A stretch of DNA of 5,458 nucleotides from Planctomycetales bacterium (GCA_020054355.1 JAGVLI010000994.1:1-5458); one strand, 5' to 3'. Positions 1 to 5,256 are shown, counted from the stretch's first letter. The notes: generated by a model from the letters alone, not told the origin. Program-made: numbers and translations.

Positions 1-15
1 AAAGTCCTTGTCGCG

Positions 16-40
16 CCGTCGTTGACGTGGCGAACGACGG
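16..40. repeat. Hairpin with 8-bp perfect arms
   Basis: CCGTCGTT at 16-23 pairs with AACGACGG at 33-40 across a 9-nt loop. A second small inverted repeat, ATGTC/GACAT, follows at 42-58. There is no T run on either side, so this is not a typical Rho-independent terminator. Its role is unknown, and the left window edge hides its context. Confidence 0.4.
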
Positions 41-241
41 AATGTCCGGGTCCGACATCCGCAGCGATGTACACCTTGTTGACCCAGCACCGAAGCTGTT
101 CCTGGCGGGCGTGTCCGCTCGTAATACAGCGATGCCCGATCACGGTGCCCGTGACCGCCTGAACTTGCCCCGATTCCACATTCCCATGCCCGGTGGCTGC
201 AAAATCCCGGCTTCCGTTCGTGGAACCTCCGAGGAGTCCCC

Positions 242-262
242 TCCCGCGCGAAACGATAAATC
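242..262. repeat. 21-bp direct repeat, copy 1
   Basis: These 21 bases match 1620-1640 in the same orientation with a single difference (A at 258, G at 1636). The shared core reads GCGCGAAACGAT. Flanking bases do not match, so the repeat is sharply bounded. The two copies enclose the HNH gene and the secreted-protein gene. It may be an intergenic repeat family or a boundary of an inserted segment; the sequence alone does not decide. Confidence 0.6.
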
Positions 263-659
263 AGCGGAGTGGGCTGCCTCGGCTGCTTCCAGACGGCACC
301 GCGCGTGGGTGGAATCACTTGGCGCCGCGCTTTGCATGAGTCCGAGGAAAAAACTACCCAGCGAGCAAAAAGCTTCGACTGATGGCTGCTGGACCGCTCC
401 GGGCGGAGTTTTACTTCGCCCCTGAGCGGCCGCTTCGGACTGGAAAACTTGCAGAGGTTCGCCGGGCCGTCCATCGAGTAAATCTGGACGCGATTGAAGG
501 GACACCAGGGTATTCGCCGACCCACTTTTTTTCGGCACCCAATCGTGGGAGAATACCGCCTGCGACACGCGGCAGGGGCGGATGGACTTCCGCCTGACGC
601 TGGGGGAAACCAGCGGCGCTTGCACGCTGGGGTGAAGGTGCGCGCTGGGCGAGGATTTT

Positions 660-675
660 GCGAAGCCGCGAGCGG
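660..675. repeat. Half copy of the GCGAAGCC palindrome
   Basis: These 16 bases match the left arm of the large inverted repeat at 2705-2752 in 15 of 16 positions. The copy starts one base beyond the stop codon of the minus-strand secreted-protein gene. It contains its own small stem, CCGC/GCGG at 666-675. No T run follows on the minus strand, so I do not call it a terminator. It suggests a dispersed intergenic repeat family. Confidence 0.5.
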
Positions 676-676
676 T

Positions 677-1204
677 TTATTGGGCTTCCAGCGCGAAGAA
701 CTGGCCGACCTTCGGTCCGGAAGCGCGGTCCTGGACCATGACGCCGAGGTACAGGCCGGGCGCGATCTCGCGCAGCTCGTCGCGGACGTTCCTCCAGACG
801 ATGGGCGAGCTGCCCCGGTAATCCATGATGAGCGCCGGCTTGCCATCGACCCAGCTTTCGCCGGGGCAGACCTGGGCCGCGACCGCCTCCACGCCCAGGC
901 CCCAGAGGTTGATGAGGCTGCCCGAGGCCGCGCAGAATTTCTTGCCTTTCCAGATCAGGCCCGTGACGGCGGCGTTGGTCTTGGCCAGCTTGCTGCCGGG
1001 CTTGCGGATGGCCAGCCCCGTGTAGCAACCGTCCAGCATGGGCGCGGCGGGCGCCTGGCAATAGAGGGCTTCGAGCGCGCAGCGGTCCATTTGGAGCAGG
1101 CACTTCAGGGTCAGCGGCTGCGATTCCTCGGCGGTGCAGCGTGGCAGAGGCGCGAACAGCAGCGCGCAAATGCTGCCCAGGATCGACAGATGCGTGGCCG
1201 ACAT
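677..1204 (-). CDS. Secreted cysteine-rich protein, lipocalin-like, function unknown
   Basis: This 175-residue protein starts at an ATG (1204) with a good ribosome binding site, GAGGAG, about 8 nt upstream. The N-terminus has a hydrophobic stretch (residues 7-20) and a plausible signal peptidase I site after Ala25 (CTA before EES). The last residue before Cys23 is Arg, which argues against a lipoprotein. The mature part has six cysteines (35, 42, 49, 60, 91, 113); the first three are exactly seven residues apart. The core includes WKGKKF (85-90), WVDGKP (118-123), MDYRG (127-131) and APGLYLGVM (148-156). This order resembles small lipocalin-like domains such as the GXWXG/DUF4334 type, and secreted hypothetical proteins I recall from planctomycetes; the resemblance is recalled, not tested. 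No catalytic residues are recognisable. It lies 87 bp downstream of the HNH gene on the same strand and may share its transcript. Confidence 0.8.
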   Translation of the reverse strand: MSATHLSILGSICALLFAPLPRCTAEESQPLTLKCLLQMDRCALEALYCQAPAAPMLDGCYTGLAIRKPGSKLAKTNAAVTGLIWKGKKFCAASGSLINLWGLGVEAVAAQVCPGESWVDGKPALIMDYRGSSPIVWRNVRDELREIAPGLYLGVMVQDRASGPKVGQFFALEAQ

Positions 1205-1291
1205 GCGAAGCTCTCCTCGGTGTCCGATCGGGATGTGGCTACTCGGTTATCGGCTGGAGCGCCGGGAGAACATGACCCAGATTGCCGGGCT

Positions 1292-1588
1292 TCACAGCTT
1301 GCGCTTGCGCGGCCGGTTCCGTTTGCGCCGGCTGGGCGGCTGCTTGCGGACCCAGCGCAGGAAAGCCGACAGTTCCGGTGCATGCCGTAGCTGCTCGATG
1401 GTCGGGTAGAGCGCGGCCAGGGTGGCATTGGTGAAGGTGCAATGCACCATGCCGTGGCACTGCGGACAGAGCAGTTCCACATCCTCCGTGGTGCCGCCCT
1501 TCTGGCGCGGCAGACAGTGGTGCTTGGTGAGTTGCTGGCGTTCGAAGGGCCGGCCGCAGAGGGAACAGTAAAACTCGGTGGTTTCCAT
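1292..1588 (-). CDS. Small HNH endonuclease-type protein
   Basis: This 98-residue protein has the zinc-ribbon and HNH layout of small stand-alone HNH proteins. Cys8-x-x-Cys11 and Cys41-x-x-Cys44 would bind structural zinc. His23-His24 with LPRQKGG (26-32) supplies the first catalytic histidine region, and CHGMVH (44-49) supplies the last histidine. Asp36 sits where the middle asparagine is usual. After the nuclease core comes a helical part with FLRWVRKQPP (76-85), then a strongly basic tail, RRKRNRPRKRKL (87-98), that could bind nucleic acid. Members of this family cut or nick DNA, but the specific target cannot be read from sequence. The start at 1588 has no clear Shine-Dalgarno sequence; it is chosen because the first zinc CxxC follows directly. 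It is divergent from the propeller gene, 77 bp away. Confidence 0.85.
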   Translation of the reverse strand: METTEFYCSLCGRPFERQQLTKHHCLPRQKGGTTEDVELLCPQCHGMVHCTFTNATLAALYPTIEQLRHAPELSAFLRWVRKQPPSRRKRNRPRKRKL

Positions 1589-1599
1589 GACGGGTCATC

Positions 1600-1605
1600 T
1601 ATAAT
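1600..1605 (+). promoter_or_regulatory. Candidate -10 element for the propeller gene
   Basis: A perfect TATAAT lies 60 bp before the ATG at 1666, in the divergent gap between the HNH gene and the propeller gene. No good -35 hexamer is found at 15-18 bp spacing, so this is only a candidate. The expected start of transcription would be near 1612, giving a leader of about 54 nt that contains the second 21-bp repeat. Confidence 0.35.
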
Positions 1606-1619
1606 GTCTGGGGTTCGCG

Positions 1620-1640
1620 TCCCGCGCGAAACGATGAATC
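1620..1640. repeat. 21-bp direct repeat, copy 2
   Basis: This is the second copy of the repeat at 242-262, with one mismatch in 21 bases. It sits between the divergent HNH and propeller genes, in the likely 5' leader of the latter. TCCCG (1620-1624) and CGGGA (1640-1644) form a short inverted repeat around it that copy 1 lacks. The bases AATCGGGAATC (1637-1647) recur at 5130-5140 in the hemP/TPR divergent region, which hints at shared regulatory or repeat sequence. Confidence 0.6.
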
Positions 1641-1665
1641 GGGAATCAGGCAAAGGAGCCTTTCG

Positions 1666-2700
1666 ATGCTCGCACTCATGCTGGCGCTCGCCGTGGGCGC
1701 CGATCCCGCCGACGACTGGCAGAAGCAAGAAGCCGCCTACCTCAAGAATATCCGACAGGTCACGAAGGATTACGTTCGCGCCGGCGAAGGCTACTTCTCG
1801 CCGGACGGCAAGCAGGTGATCTTCCAGGCCGAGGAGAAGGACTCCGGCAATCCGTTCTATCAAATCTTCACCCACGACCTGGAGAAGGGCAGCTTTCGCC
1901 GGGTCAGCCCCGGCGTCGGCAAGACGACCTGCAGTTACTTCTCGCCGGACGGCAAGAAGATTATCTTCGCCAGCTCGCACCTCGATCCGGAGGCCAAGTC
2001 TCGCTACACGGCGGAACTGAAGTTACGGGACGAGGAGAAGCAATCGGGCAAGCGCCGCCGGTATCTCTGGGACTTCGACCCATTCATGGAAATCTTCGAG
2101 GCCAACCCGGATGGCAGCGGCCTGAAGCGGCTGACCGATTCCAAGGGCTATGACGCCGAAGGGGCGTACTCGCCCGACGGCAAGTTCATCGTCTTCTGCT
2201 CCAACCGCGACGGCGAGGAAAATCTCGAACTCTACATCATGGACTCGGACGGCAAGAACGTCCGCAAGCTGACCAACGCTCCCAAGTGCTACAACGGCGG
2301 GCCGTTCTTCTCGCCGGACGGCAAGCGGGTGATTTTCCGCAGCGACCGCAAGAAGAAGGACCACTTGCAGCTCCACGTCATCAACGCGGACGGCTCCGGC
2401 GAACGGGCGCTGACCGACGATCTCAACTGGGTCCACTGGGCGCCTTACTGGCACAAGGATGGCAAGCACATCGTCTACACGGCGGCGGACCATAGCGATC
2501 CGACCAAACGGCCGAACTACGACGTGTACTGGATGAACGTGGACACTGGCAAGAAGGTGCGCGTCACGGCAGCGCCGGGCGCGGATGTGTTGCCGGTCTT
2601 TAGCCCGGACGGCAGCAAATTGATGTGGACCTCGACGCGCGACGGGCGACAGCCGGCTCAGCTGTTTATCGCGGATTTCACGGTGCCGGTGGAAAAGTAA
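1666..2700 (+). CDS. Exported TolB-like PD40 beta-propeller protein
   Basis: This 344-residue protein is built from WD40-like PD40 blades. The signature SPDG recurs at 45-48, 93-96, 169-172, 216-219 and 313-316, with a variant KDG at 264-266, which suggests a six-bladed propeller. Each signature is followed by a hydrophobic strand such as KRVIFRS or KFIVFCS. The start ATG has AAAGGAG 7 nt upstream (1652-1658). A short hydrophobic leader (residues 1-11) precedes a possible cleavage site after Ala12; it lacks a basic start, so export is likely but not certain. The spacing between blades two and three is about 76 residues instead of about 47, with a charged insert around 108-137. It has no TolB N-terminal domain and no Pal or Tol genes nearby, so a true TolB role is unlikely. 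Such propellers bind proteins or sugars, or belong to peptidases, but no peptidase domain follows. The ligand is unknown. Confidence 0.85.
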   Translation: MLALMLALAVGADPADDWQKQEAAYLKNIRQVTKDYVRAGEGYFSPDGKQVIFQAEEKDSGNPFYQIFTHDLEKGSFRRVSPGVGKTTCSYFSPDGKKIIFASSHLDPEAKSRYTAELKLRDEEKQSGKRRRYLWDFDPFMEIFEANPDGSGLKRLTDSKGYDAEGAYSPDGKFIVFCSNRDGEENLELYIMDSDGKNVRKLTNAPKCYNGGPFFSPDGKRVIFRSDRKKKDHLQLHVINADGSGERALTDDLNWVHWAPYWHKDGKHIVYTAADHSDPTKRPNYDVYWMNVDTGKKVRVTAAPGADVLPVFSPDGSKLMWTSTRDGRQPAQLFIADFTVPVEK

Positions 2701-2704
2701 CCTG

Positions 2705-2752
2705 ACCTGCGAAGCCGCAAGCGGGGTCGTAACCGCTTGCGGCTTCGCAGGT
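2705..2752 (+). terminator. Perfect 20-bp inverted repeat, possible terminator
   Basis: The arms at 2705-2724 and 2733-2752 are exact reverse complements across an 8-nt loop (2725-2732). The hairpin starts 4 bp after the stop of the propeller gene, and the right arm runs into TTTT at 2752-2755, so it could end that transcript on the plus strand. The T run is short. One arm recurs at 660-675 with one mismatch, so it may be a dispersed palindromic repeat that also acts as a terminator. Confidence 0.55.
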
Positions 2753-2759
2753 TTTCGCT

Positions 2760-2764
2760 GGAGA
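2760..2764 (+). promoter_or_regulatory. Ribosome binding site deciding the cobT TTG start
   Basis: GGAGA lies 8 nt before the TTG at 2773, the normal distance. The other in-frame TTG, at 2737, lies inside the right arm of the 20-bp inverted repeat and has no such site. This favours 2773 as the translation start. Confidence 0.6.
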
Positions 2765-2772
2765 AACCGCGG

Positions 2773-3858
2773 TTGTCGAAAGTCCTCATTTCCCCGCTTG
2801 ACGCCGATTGGTTTCGCCGCGCCGCCGAGCATCAGGCACGCCTCACCATGCCGACCGGCGCGCTGGGCCGTCTGCTCGATCTCGGCCAGCAGCTTTGCGC
2901 CATCCAGGAAACTCTCACGCCCCGCGCCAATCCTGCCACGGTCGTCGTCATGGCTGCCGATCATGGGATTGCCGAGGAAGGCATCAGTGCTTATCCGCAG
3001 GAAGTGACCGGGCAGATGCTGCTCAATTTCATGAACGGCGGCGCTGCCATCAACGTTCTGGCACGACAATCCCAAACGCGCGTCTTGACCGTGGACATGG
3101 GCGTGAAGCATCCGCCCGCGAGCGGCGTGCTAAACCGCAAGCGGCGCATTGCCGGGGATTGTCTGCTGCACCTGGCCATCGCGCCCGGCACGGCCAACTT
3201 CCTGCATGGTCCGGCCATGACTCGCCAGCAGGCGGAACAAGCCATTGCGGTGGGGCGGCGGGTAGTGGCCGAAGAGTTGGCGTCGCAAGGGGTGAAGGTC
3301 GTGGCGTTGGGCGAAATGGGCATCGGCAATACCACCAGCGCCAGCGCCCTTGCATCCCTGTTGACAGGGCAGCCCGTGGAAGCCGTCACCGGCCGGGGCA
3401 CCGGGCTCGATGACGCCGGCTGGCGACACAAGGTCGAGGTCATTCGGCGGTCGCTGGACCGGCATTTTCCGCAGGGACCACGTTCTATCGAACCGCTGGC
3501 CGCACTAACTGCCGTCGGCGGTTTCGAGATTGCGGGCTTGGTCGGCGTGGCTCTGGAGTCGGCCGCCCGCCGCATGGTCGTCGTCCTCGATGGCTTCATC
3601 AGCTCCGTGGCAGGGTTGCTGGCGGTTCGCCTGGAGCCGGAGTTGCGCGGCTACTGCGTGGCGGCCCATTGCAGCGTGGAGCCAGGCCATCGAGCGGTCC
3701 TGGAGGCACTGGACCTGAAGCCGTTGCTCGACCTGGGCATGCGACTGGGTGAGGGCAGCGGGGCCGCGCTGGCGATCCCGCTGCTGCAAGGCGCGGCGAA
3801 CATCATGCGCGAGATGGCGACTTTCGAGAGCGCCGGGGTGCGGGAGCGAACCGGATAG
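2773..3858 (+). CDS. cobT: Nicotinate-nucleotide--dimethylbenzimidazole phosphoribosyltransferase
   Basis: CobT transfers the phosphoribosyl group of nicotinate mononucleotide to 5,6-dimethylbenzimidazole or a related base. This makes the activated lower ligand (alpha-ribazole phosphate) for late cobalamin synthesis in the cytoplasm. From the TTG at 2773 the protein has 361 residues, close to the usual 350. Family motifs appear in order: GALGRLLDLG (29-38), AADHGIAEEGISAYPQEVT (61-79), GGAAINVLAR (89-98), GEMGIGNTT (180-188), RGTGLDD (208-214), DGFISS (273-278), EPGHR (303-307) and RLGEGSGAAL (324-333). Glu181 and Glu327 match the two glutamates important in Salmonella CobT (Glu174 and the catalytic Glu317). 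The sequence seems intact and active. No other cobalamin gene and no cobalamin riboswitch is visible in the 72-bp upstream gap. It is 81 bp ahead of the phosphodiesterase gene. Confidence 0.95.
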   Translation: MSKVLISPLDADWFRRAAEHQARLTMPTGALGRLLDLGQQLCAIQETLTPRANPATVVVMAADHGIAEEGISAYPQEVTGQMLLNFMNGGAAINVLARQSQTRVLTVDMGVKHPPASGVLNRKRRIAGDCLLHLAIAPGTANFLHGPAMTRQQAEQAIAVGRRVVAEELASQGVKVVALGEMGIGNTTSASALASLLTGQPVEAVTGRGTGLDDAGWRHKVEVIRRSLDRHFPQGPRSIEPLAALTAVGGFEIAGLVGVALESAARRMVVVLDGFISSVAGLLAVRLEPELRGYCVAAHCSVEPGHRAVLEALDLKPLLDLGMRLGEGSGAALAIPLLQGAANIMREMATFESAGVRERTG

Positions 3859-3861
3859 GTC

Positions 3862-3897
3862 AGGCGTTTCCGCCTTCAGGCTACGGAATGTCAGGCT
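3862..3897. repeat. Intergenic CAGGC repeats and small hairpin
   Basis: The gap after cobT holds AGGCG/CGCCT arms around a TTTC loop (3862-3875) and three CAGGC words, at 3861, 3877 and 3892. The 11-mer GCCTTCAGGCT (3872-3882) recurs at 5058-5068 in the hemP leader region. There is no T run after the stem, so a terminator is not supported. It looks like another small palindromic intergenic repeat. Confidence 0.35.
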
Positions 3898-3939
3898 GGA
3901 AATCCGGAACTTCCCCCAGATGATCGGGAGGAGAATGAC

Positions 3940-4776
3940 ATGAAGCGCGGCATGAAGATCGTTTCCATTCTCGGCATTTCGCTCAGTCTCTTGCGAGCCG
4001 TCTTGCCGGCGGAGTTGCAGGACCGGGCGAGCCTGGCGCGGGCGGCCAAGAAAGTGAGCGAGATCGTGGGGCATCGCGGTTCGAGCGCGGATCGGCCGGA
4101 AAACACGCTGGCCAGCTATCGGCGGGGCATCGAGGCTGGCGCAACCGCCGTCGAGATCGATGTGCGCACCACCAAGGACGGCTTCCTGGTCAGCTTGCAC
4201 GACCCCGACCTGAGCCGGACTGCCAATGGCAAAGGCACGGTCGGCGACAAGACGCTGGCCGAGCTGAAGCAACTCGATTTCGGCAGCTGGTTCGATGTGA
4301 AGTTCAAGGACGAGCGCATACCGACCGTTCCGGAAATCCTCGCACTCTGCAAGGGCAAGTGCGACGTGCTCTTCGACCTGAAGGAAACGGGCGATGTCTA
4401 CCTGGACAAGATCGCCGCCGTGGTCCGCCAGCATGGTGAAGCGAAGCGGGTCATCCTGGGCGTCCGCAGCACGGAGCAGGCGAAGCGCTTCCGCAAGCTG
4501 TTGCCGGAATGCCGGCAGATCGGGCTGATCCCCGAGGCGAAGGACATTGCCGGCTTCGCCGAGGCCGGCGTCGAGACGATCCGCTTGTGGCCGAAATGGC
4601 TGGGCGATTCCGCCCTCGTGCCGCTGGTGCGCAAGCACAAGTTGCACTTGCACCTGGGCACGGGCAAGGGAACGAAGGAAGAAGTGCTGCCCTTGCTGGC
4701 ATTCGAGCCGGAATCGCTGTCGAGCGACGATCCAGCCCGCTTGCGCCAGACGCTGGCCGAACTGGCGAAGGAATGA
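3940..4776 (+). CDS. Exported glycerophosphodiester phosphodiesterase
   Basis: This 278-residue enzyme of the GDPD family hydrolyses glycerophosphodiesters from phospholipid turnover to glycerol-3-phosphate and an alcohol. It shows the TIM-barrel motifs in order: HRG (45-47), PENT (53-56), VEIDV (71-75, metal ligands Glu72 and Asp74), LHDPDL (86-91, with the second catalytic His87) and FDLKE (145-149, in the place of the usual acidic strand). A degenerate end motif, SSDDPARL, is at 261-268. The start ATG follows a strong GGGAGGAG site 6 nt upstream. The N-terminus has a basic start (KRGMK), a hydrophobic run (7-18) and LPA before Glu25, so secretion to the periplasm is likely. This is a bacterial GlpQ/UgpQ-type protein; I give no symbol because the substrate range is unclear. 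It may be read on from cobT, with no shared pathway, and it converges with hemP 8 bp away. Confidence 0.92.
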   Translation: MKRGMKIVSILGISLSLLRAVLPAELQDRASLARAAKKVSEIVGHRGSSADRPENTLASYRRGIEAGATAVEIDVRTTKDGFLVSLHDPDLSRTANGKGTVGDKTLAELKQLDFGSWFDVKFKDERIPTVPEILALCKGKCDVLFDLKETGDVYLDKIAAVVRQHGEAKRVILGVRSTEQAKRFRKLLPECRQIGLIPEAKDIAGFAEAGVETIRLWPKWLGDSALVPLVRKHKLHLHLGTGKGTKEEVLPLLAFEPESLSSDDPARLRQTLAELAKE

Positions 4777-4784
4777 GGCGAACT

Positions 4785-4955
4785 TCACTTCTGCAAGATC
4801 AGCTTATTGCGGCGGGTGATCCGCAGGCGATAGCGGACGCCTTCGTGCTCGATCTGGATTTCGCGCTGGCCCTGGAACAGTTCGCGCGCATCGACGACAA
4901 CGGGGAGCGTCGCCGACGGTTTCGCGGGTTCCACGGGTGGGGTCGCTTCGGGCAT
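4785..4955 (-). CDS. hemP: Hemin uptake protein HemP
   Basis: This 56-residue protein matches the small HemP family, typically about 60 residues. A proline- and alanine-rich N-terminus (1-20) is followed by the conserved core ELFQGQREIQIEHEG (25-39), YRLRITRRNKLILQK (42-56), which is the family signature running to the C-terminus. HemP is associated with haem and iron uptake, and in other bacteria it has been implicated in activating haem receptor genes; its exact role is less clear in this lineage. I chose the ATG at 4955 because the product then has the normal length; a start at 5054 would add a 33-residue arginine-rich extension across a likely terminator. The ribosome site is weak (AGAGG, about 13 nt upstream). 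A probable promoter with a Fur-like box lies about 140 bp upstream. No haem receptor or transporter gene is in the window. Confidence 0.85.
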   Translation of the reverse strand: MPEATPPVEPAKPSATLPVVVDARELFQGQREIQIEHEGVRYRLRITRRNKLILQK

Positions 4956-5008
4956 GGCGGAGTGTCGTCCTCTTCTGCAGCGGCGCGGTCGTGCCATGCT
5001 CCCCGTGG

Positions 5009-5028
5009 AAAAAGCCCGCACGAGCGGG
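5009..5028 (-). terminator. Terminator-like stem inside the hemP leader
   Basis: On the minus strand CCCGC, loop TCGT, GCGGG (5028 to 5015) is followed by C and five T residues (5013-5009). The stem is only 5 bp but all G-C. It lies between the likely hemP promoter and the hemP start, so it would stop part of the transcripts early. On the plus strand it has no T run. Confidence 0.4.
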
Positions 5029-5089
5029 GATGCTTCCTCATGGCTTCCTGCCATGCAGCCTTCAGGCTCCGCTCGCCGGGCAGGGGAGT
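5009..5089 (-). ncRNA. Candidate structured leader RNA or small RNA
   Basis: A transcript from the promoter at 5124-5096 would begin near 5089 and end at the U run near 5009, about 80 nt. In this interval the minus strand can form AGCC-TGAA-GGCT (5068-5057), CATGGC-AGGAA-GCCATG (5055-5039, perfect 6-bp stem) and the GC-rich final stem (5028-5015). Three hairpins in 80 nt followed by U residues fit a bacterial small RNA or an attenuator for hemP. Size and Fur-like control recall RyhB-type RNAs, but I see no sequence likeness. It matches no RNA family that I recognise. The stems are short, so this is a proposal only. Confidence 0.35.
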
Positions 5090-5095
5090 GAGGAC

Positions 5096-5124
5096 ATTCT
5101 GATGATATTGAGATTCAATGTCAA
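5096..5124 (-). promoter_or_regulatory. Probable sigma70-type promoter for hemP
   Basis: Read on the minus strand, a perfect TTGACA (5124-5119) is followed after 17 bp by CAGAAT (5101-5096), four of six matches to TATAAT. Transcription would begin near 5089. The -35 box and much of the spacer lie inside the Fur-like palindrome at 5108-5124, so a bound repressor would block polymerase. Confidence 0.55.
5108..5124. promoter_or_regulatory. Fur-like operator at the hemP promoter
   Basis: TTGAGATTCAATGTCAA is a 17-nt palindrome with one mismatched pair around a central C. The inner 15 bases match the 7-1-7 Fur consensus TGATAATNATTATCA at 10 of 14 positions. It overlaps the hemP -35 element. HemP genes are commonly iron-regulated, which supports the assignment. 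The regulator itself is not in the window. Confidence 0.45.
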
Positions 5125-5200
5125 CTAGAAATCGGGAATCGCCGCGCTTTTCCGAGAAGTAGGATTTGCCGGTAATTCTTGTTTTTTCCCAATAAGTCGC

Positions 5201-5228
5201 TTGACGGCCCGCGGCGCGCGGTTAAGAT
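5201..5228 (+). promoter_or_regulatory. Probable sigma70-type promoter for the TPR gene
   Basis: TTGACG (5201-5206) and TAAGAT (5223-5228) are spaced by 16 bp, with five and four of six consensus matches. An AT-rich tract with six T residues (5182-5187) lies just upstream, where an UP element would be. Transcription would begin near 5235, giving a leader of about 50 nt. Confidence 0.5.
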
Positions 5229-5239
5229 GAGTCTGGCTG

Positions 5240-5256
5240 TTGAGATTTATTCTCAA
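5240..5256. promoter_or_regulatory. Fur-like operator at the TPR gene promoter
   Basis: TTGAGATTTATTCTCAA is a 17-nt palindrome with one mismatched pair. Its inner 15 bases match the Fur 7-1-7 consensus at 11 of 14 positions and come close to the TGAGAATNATTCTCA form seen in several bacteria. It lies at about +6 to +22 of the predicted transcript, a position where a bound protein would block initiation. Confidence 0.5.

Larger units (their letters stand above)
1..676. other. No convincing gene; left flank
   Basis: I find no reading frame here that has a ribosome binding site, family motifs and steady codon bias together. Two frames stay open to the left edge: a plus frame to base 425 and a minus frame from base 260 down to base 1. 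Both have mixed third-position composition (about two thirds to 70% G or C by my count) and no motif I recognise. Visible items are a hairpin at 16-40 (8-bp arms), a weaker one at 42-58, one copy of a 21-bp repeat at 242-262, seven T residues at 526-532 behind only a weak 4-bp stem, and a GCGAAGCC-type palindrome half at 660-675. The minus frame could be the 5' part or a remnant of a gene lying to the left. Confidence 0.5.

Noticed and set aside
508..532. Possible terminator before seven T residues
   Set aside because: The stem is only GGGT/ACCC with an 8-nt loop, and no gene ends upstream of it on the plus strand.
494..1390. Long plus-strand open frame, 298 residues
   Set aside because: It is antisense to the secreted-protein and HNH genes, which have ribosome sites or motifs. 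Its product has no recognisable family and a composition typical of a GC-rich shadow frame.
1611..1625. T-arm-like GGTTCGCGTCCC, a possible tRNA end
   Set aside because: The invariant A of the T loop is missing. The bases where the rest of a tRNA would be are the HNH gene start and its promoter gap, with no acceptor or anticodon stems.
1666..2700. Assignment of the propeller protein as TolB of the Tol-Pal system
   Set aside because: The TolB N-terminal domain is missing and no tolA, tolQ, tolR or pal gene is adjacent.
2701..2772. Cobalamin riboswitch ahead of cobT
   Set aside because: The gap is 72 bp and mostly filled by the inverted repeat. This is too short for the roughly 200-nt cobalamin aptamer and lacks its B12-box type core.
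3505..4788. Minus-strand open frame of 427 residues, and a similar one at 2023-3111
   Set aside because: They lie opposite cobT, the phosphodiesterase and the propeller gene, all of which have clear family motifs. The antisense products show repeated Val, Arg, Ala, Gln and His runs without domains.
4956..5054. Longer HemP with a start at 5054 (89 residues)
   Set aside because: The extra 33 residues are arginine-rich and unlike the family, and the coding would cross the terminator-like stem. The 56-residue form has the normal length.
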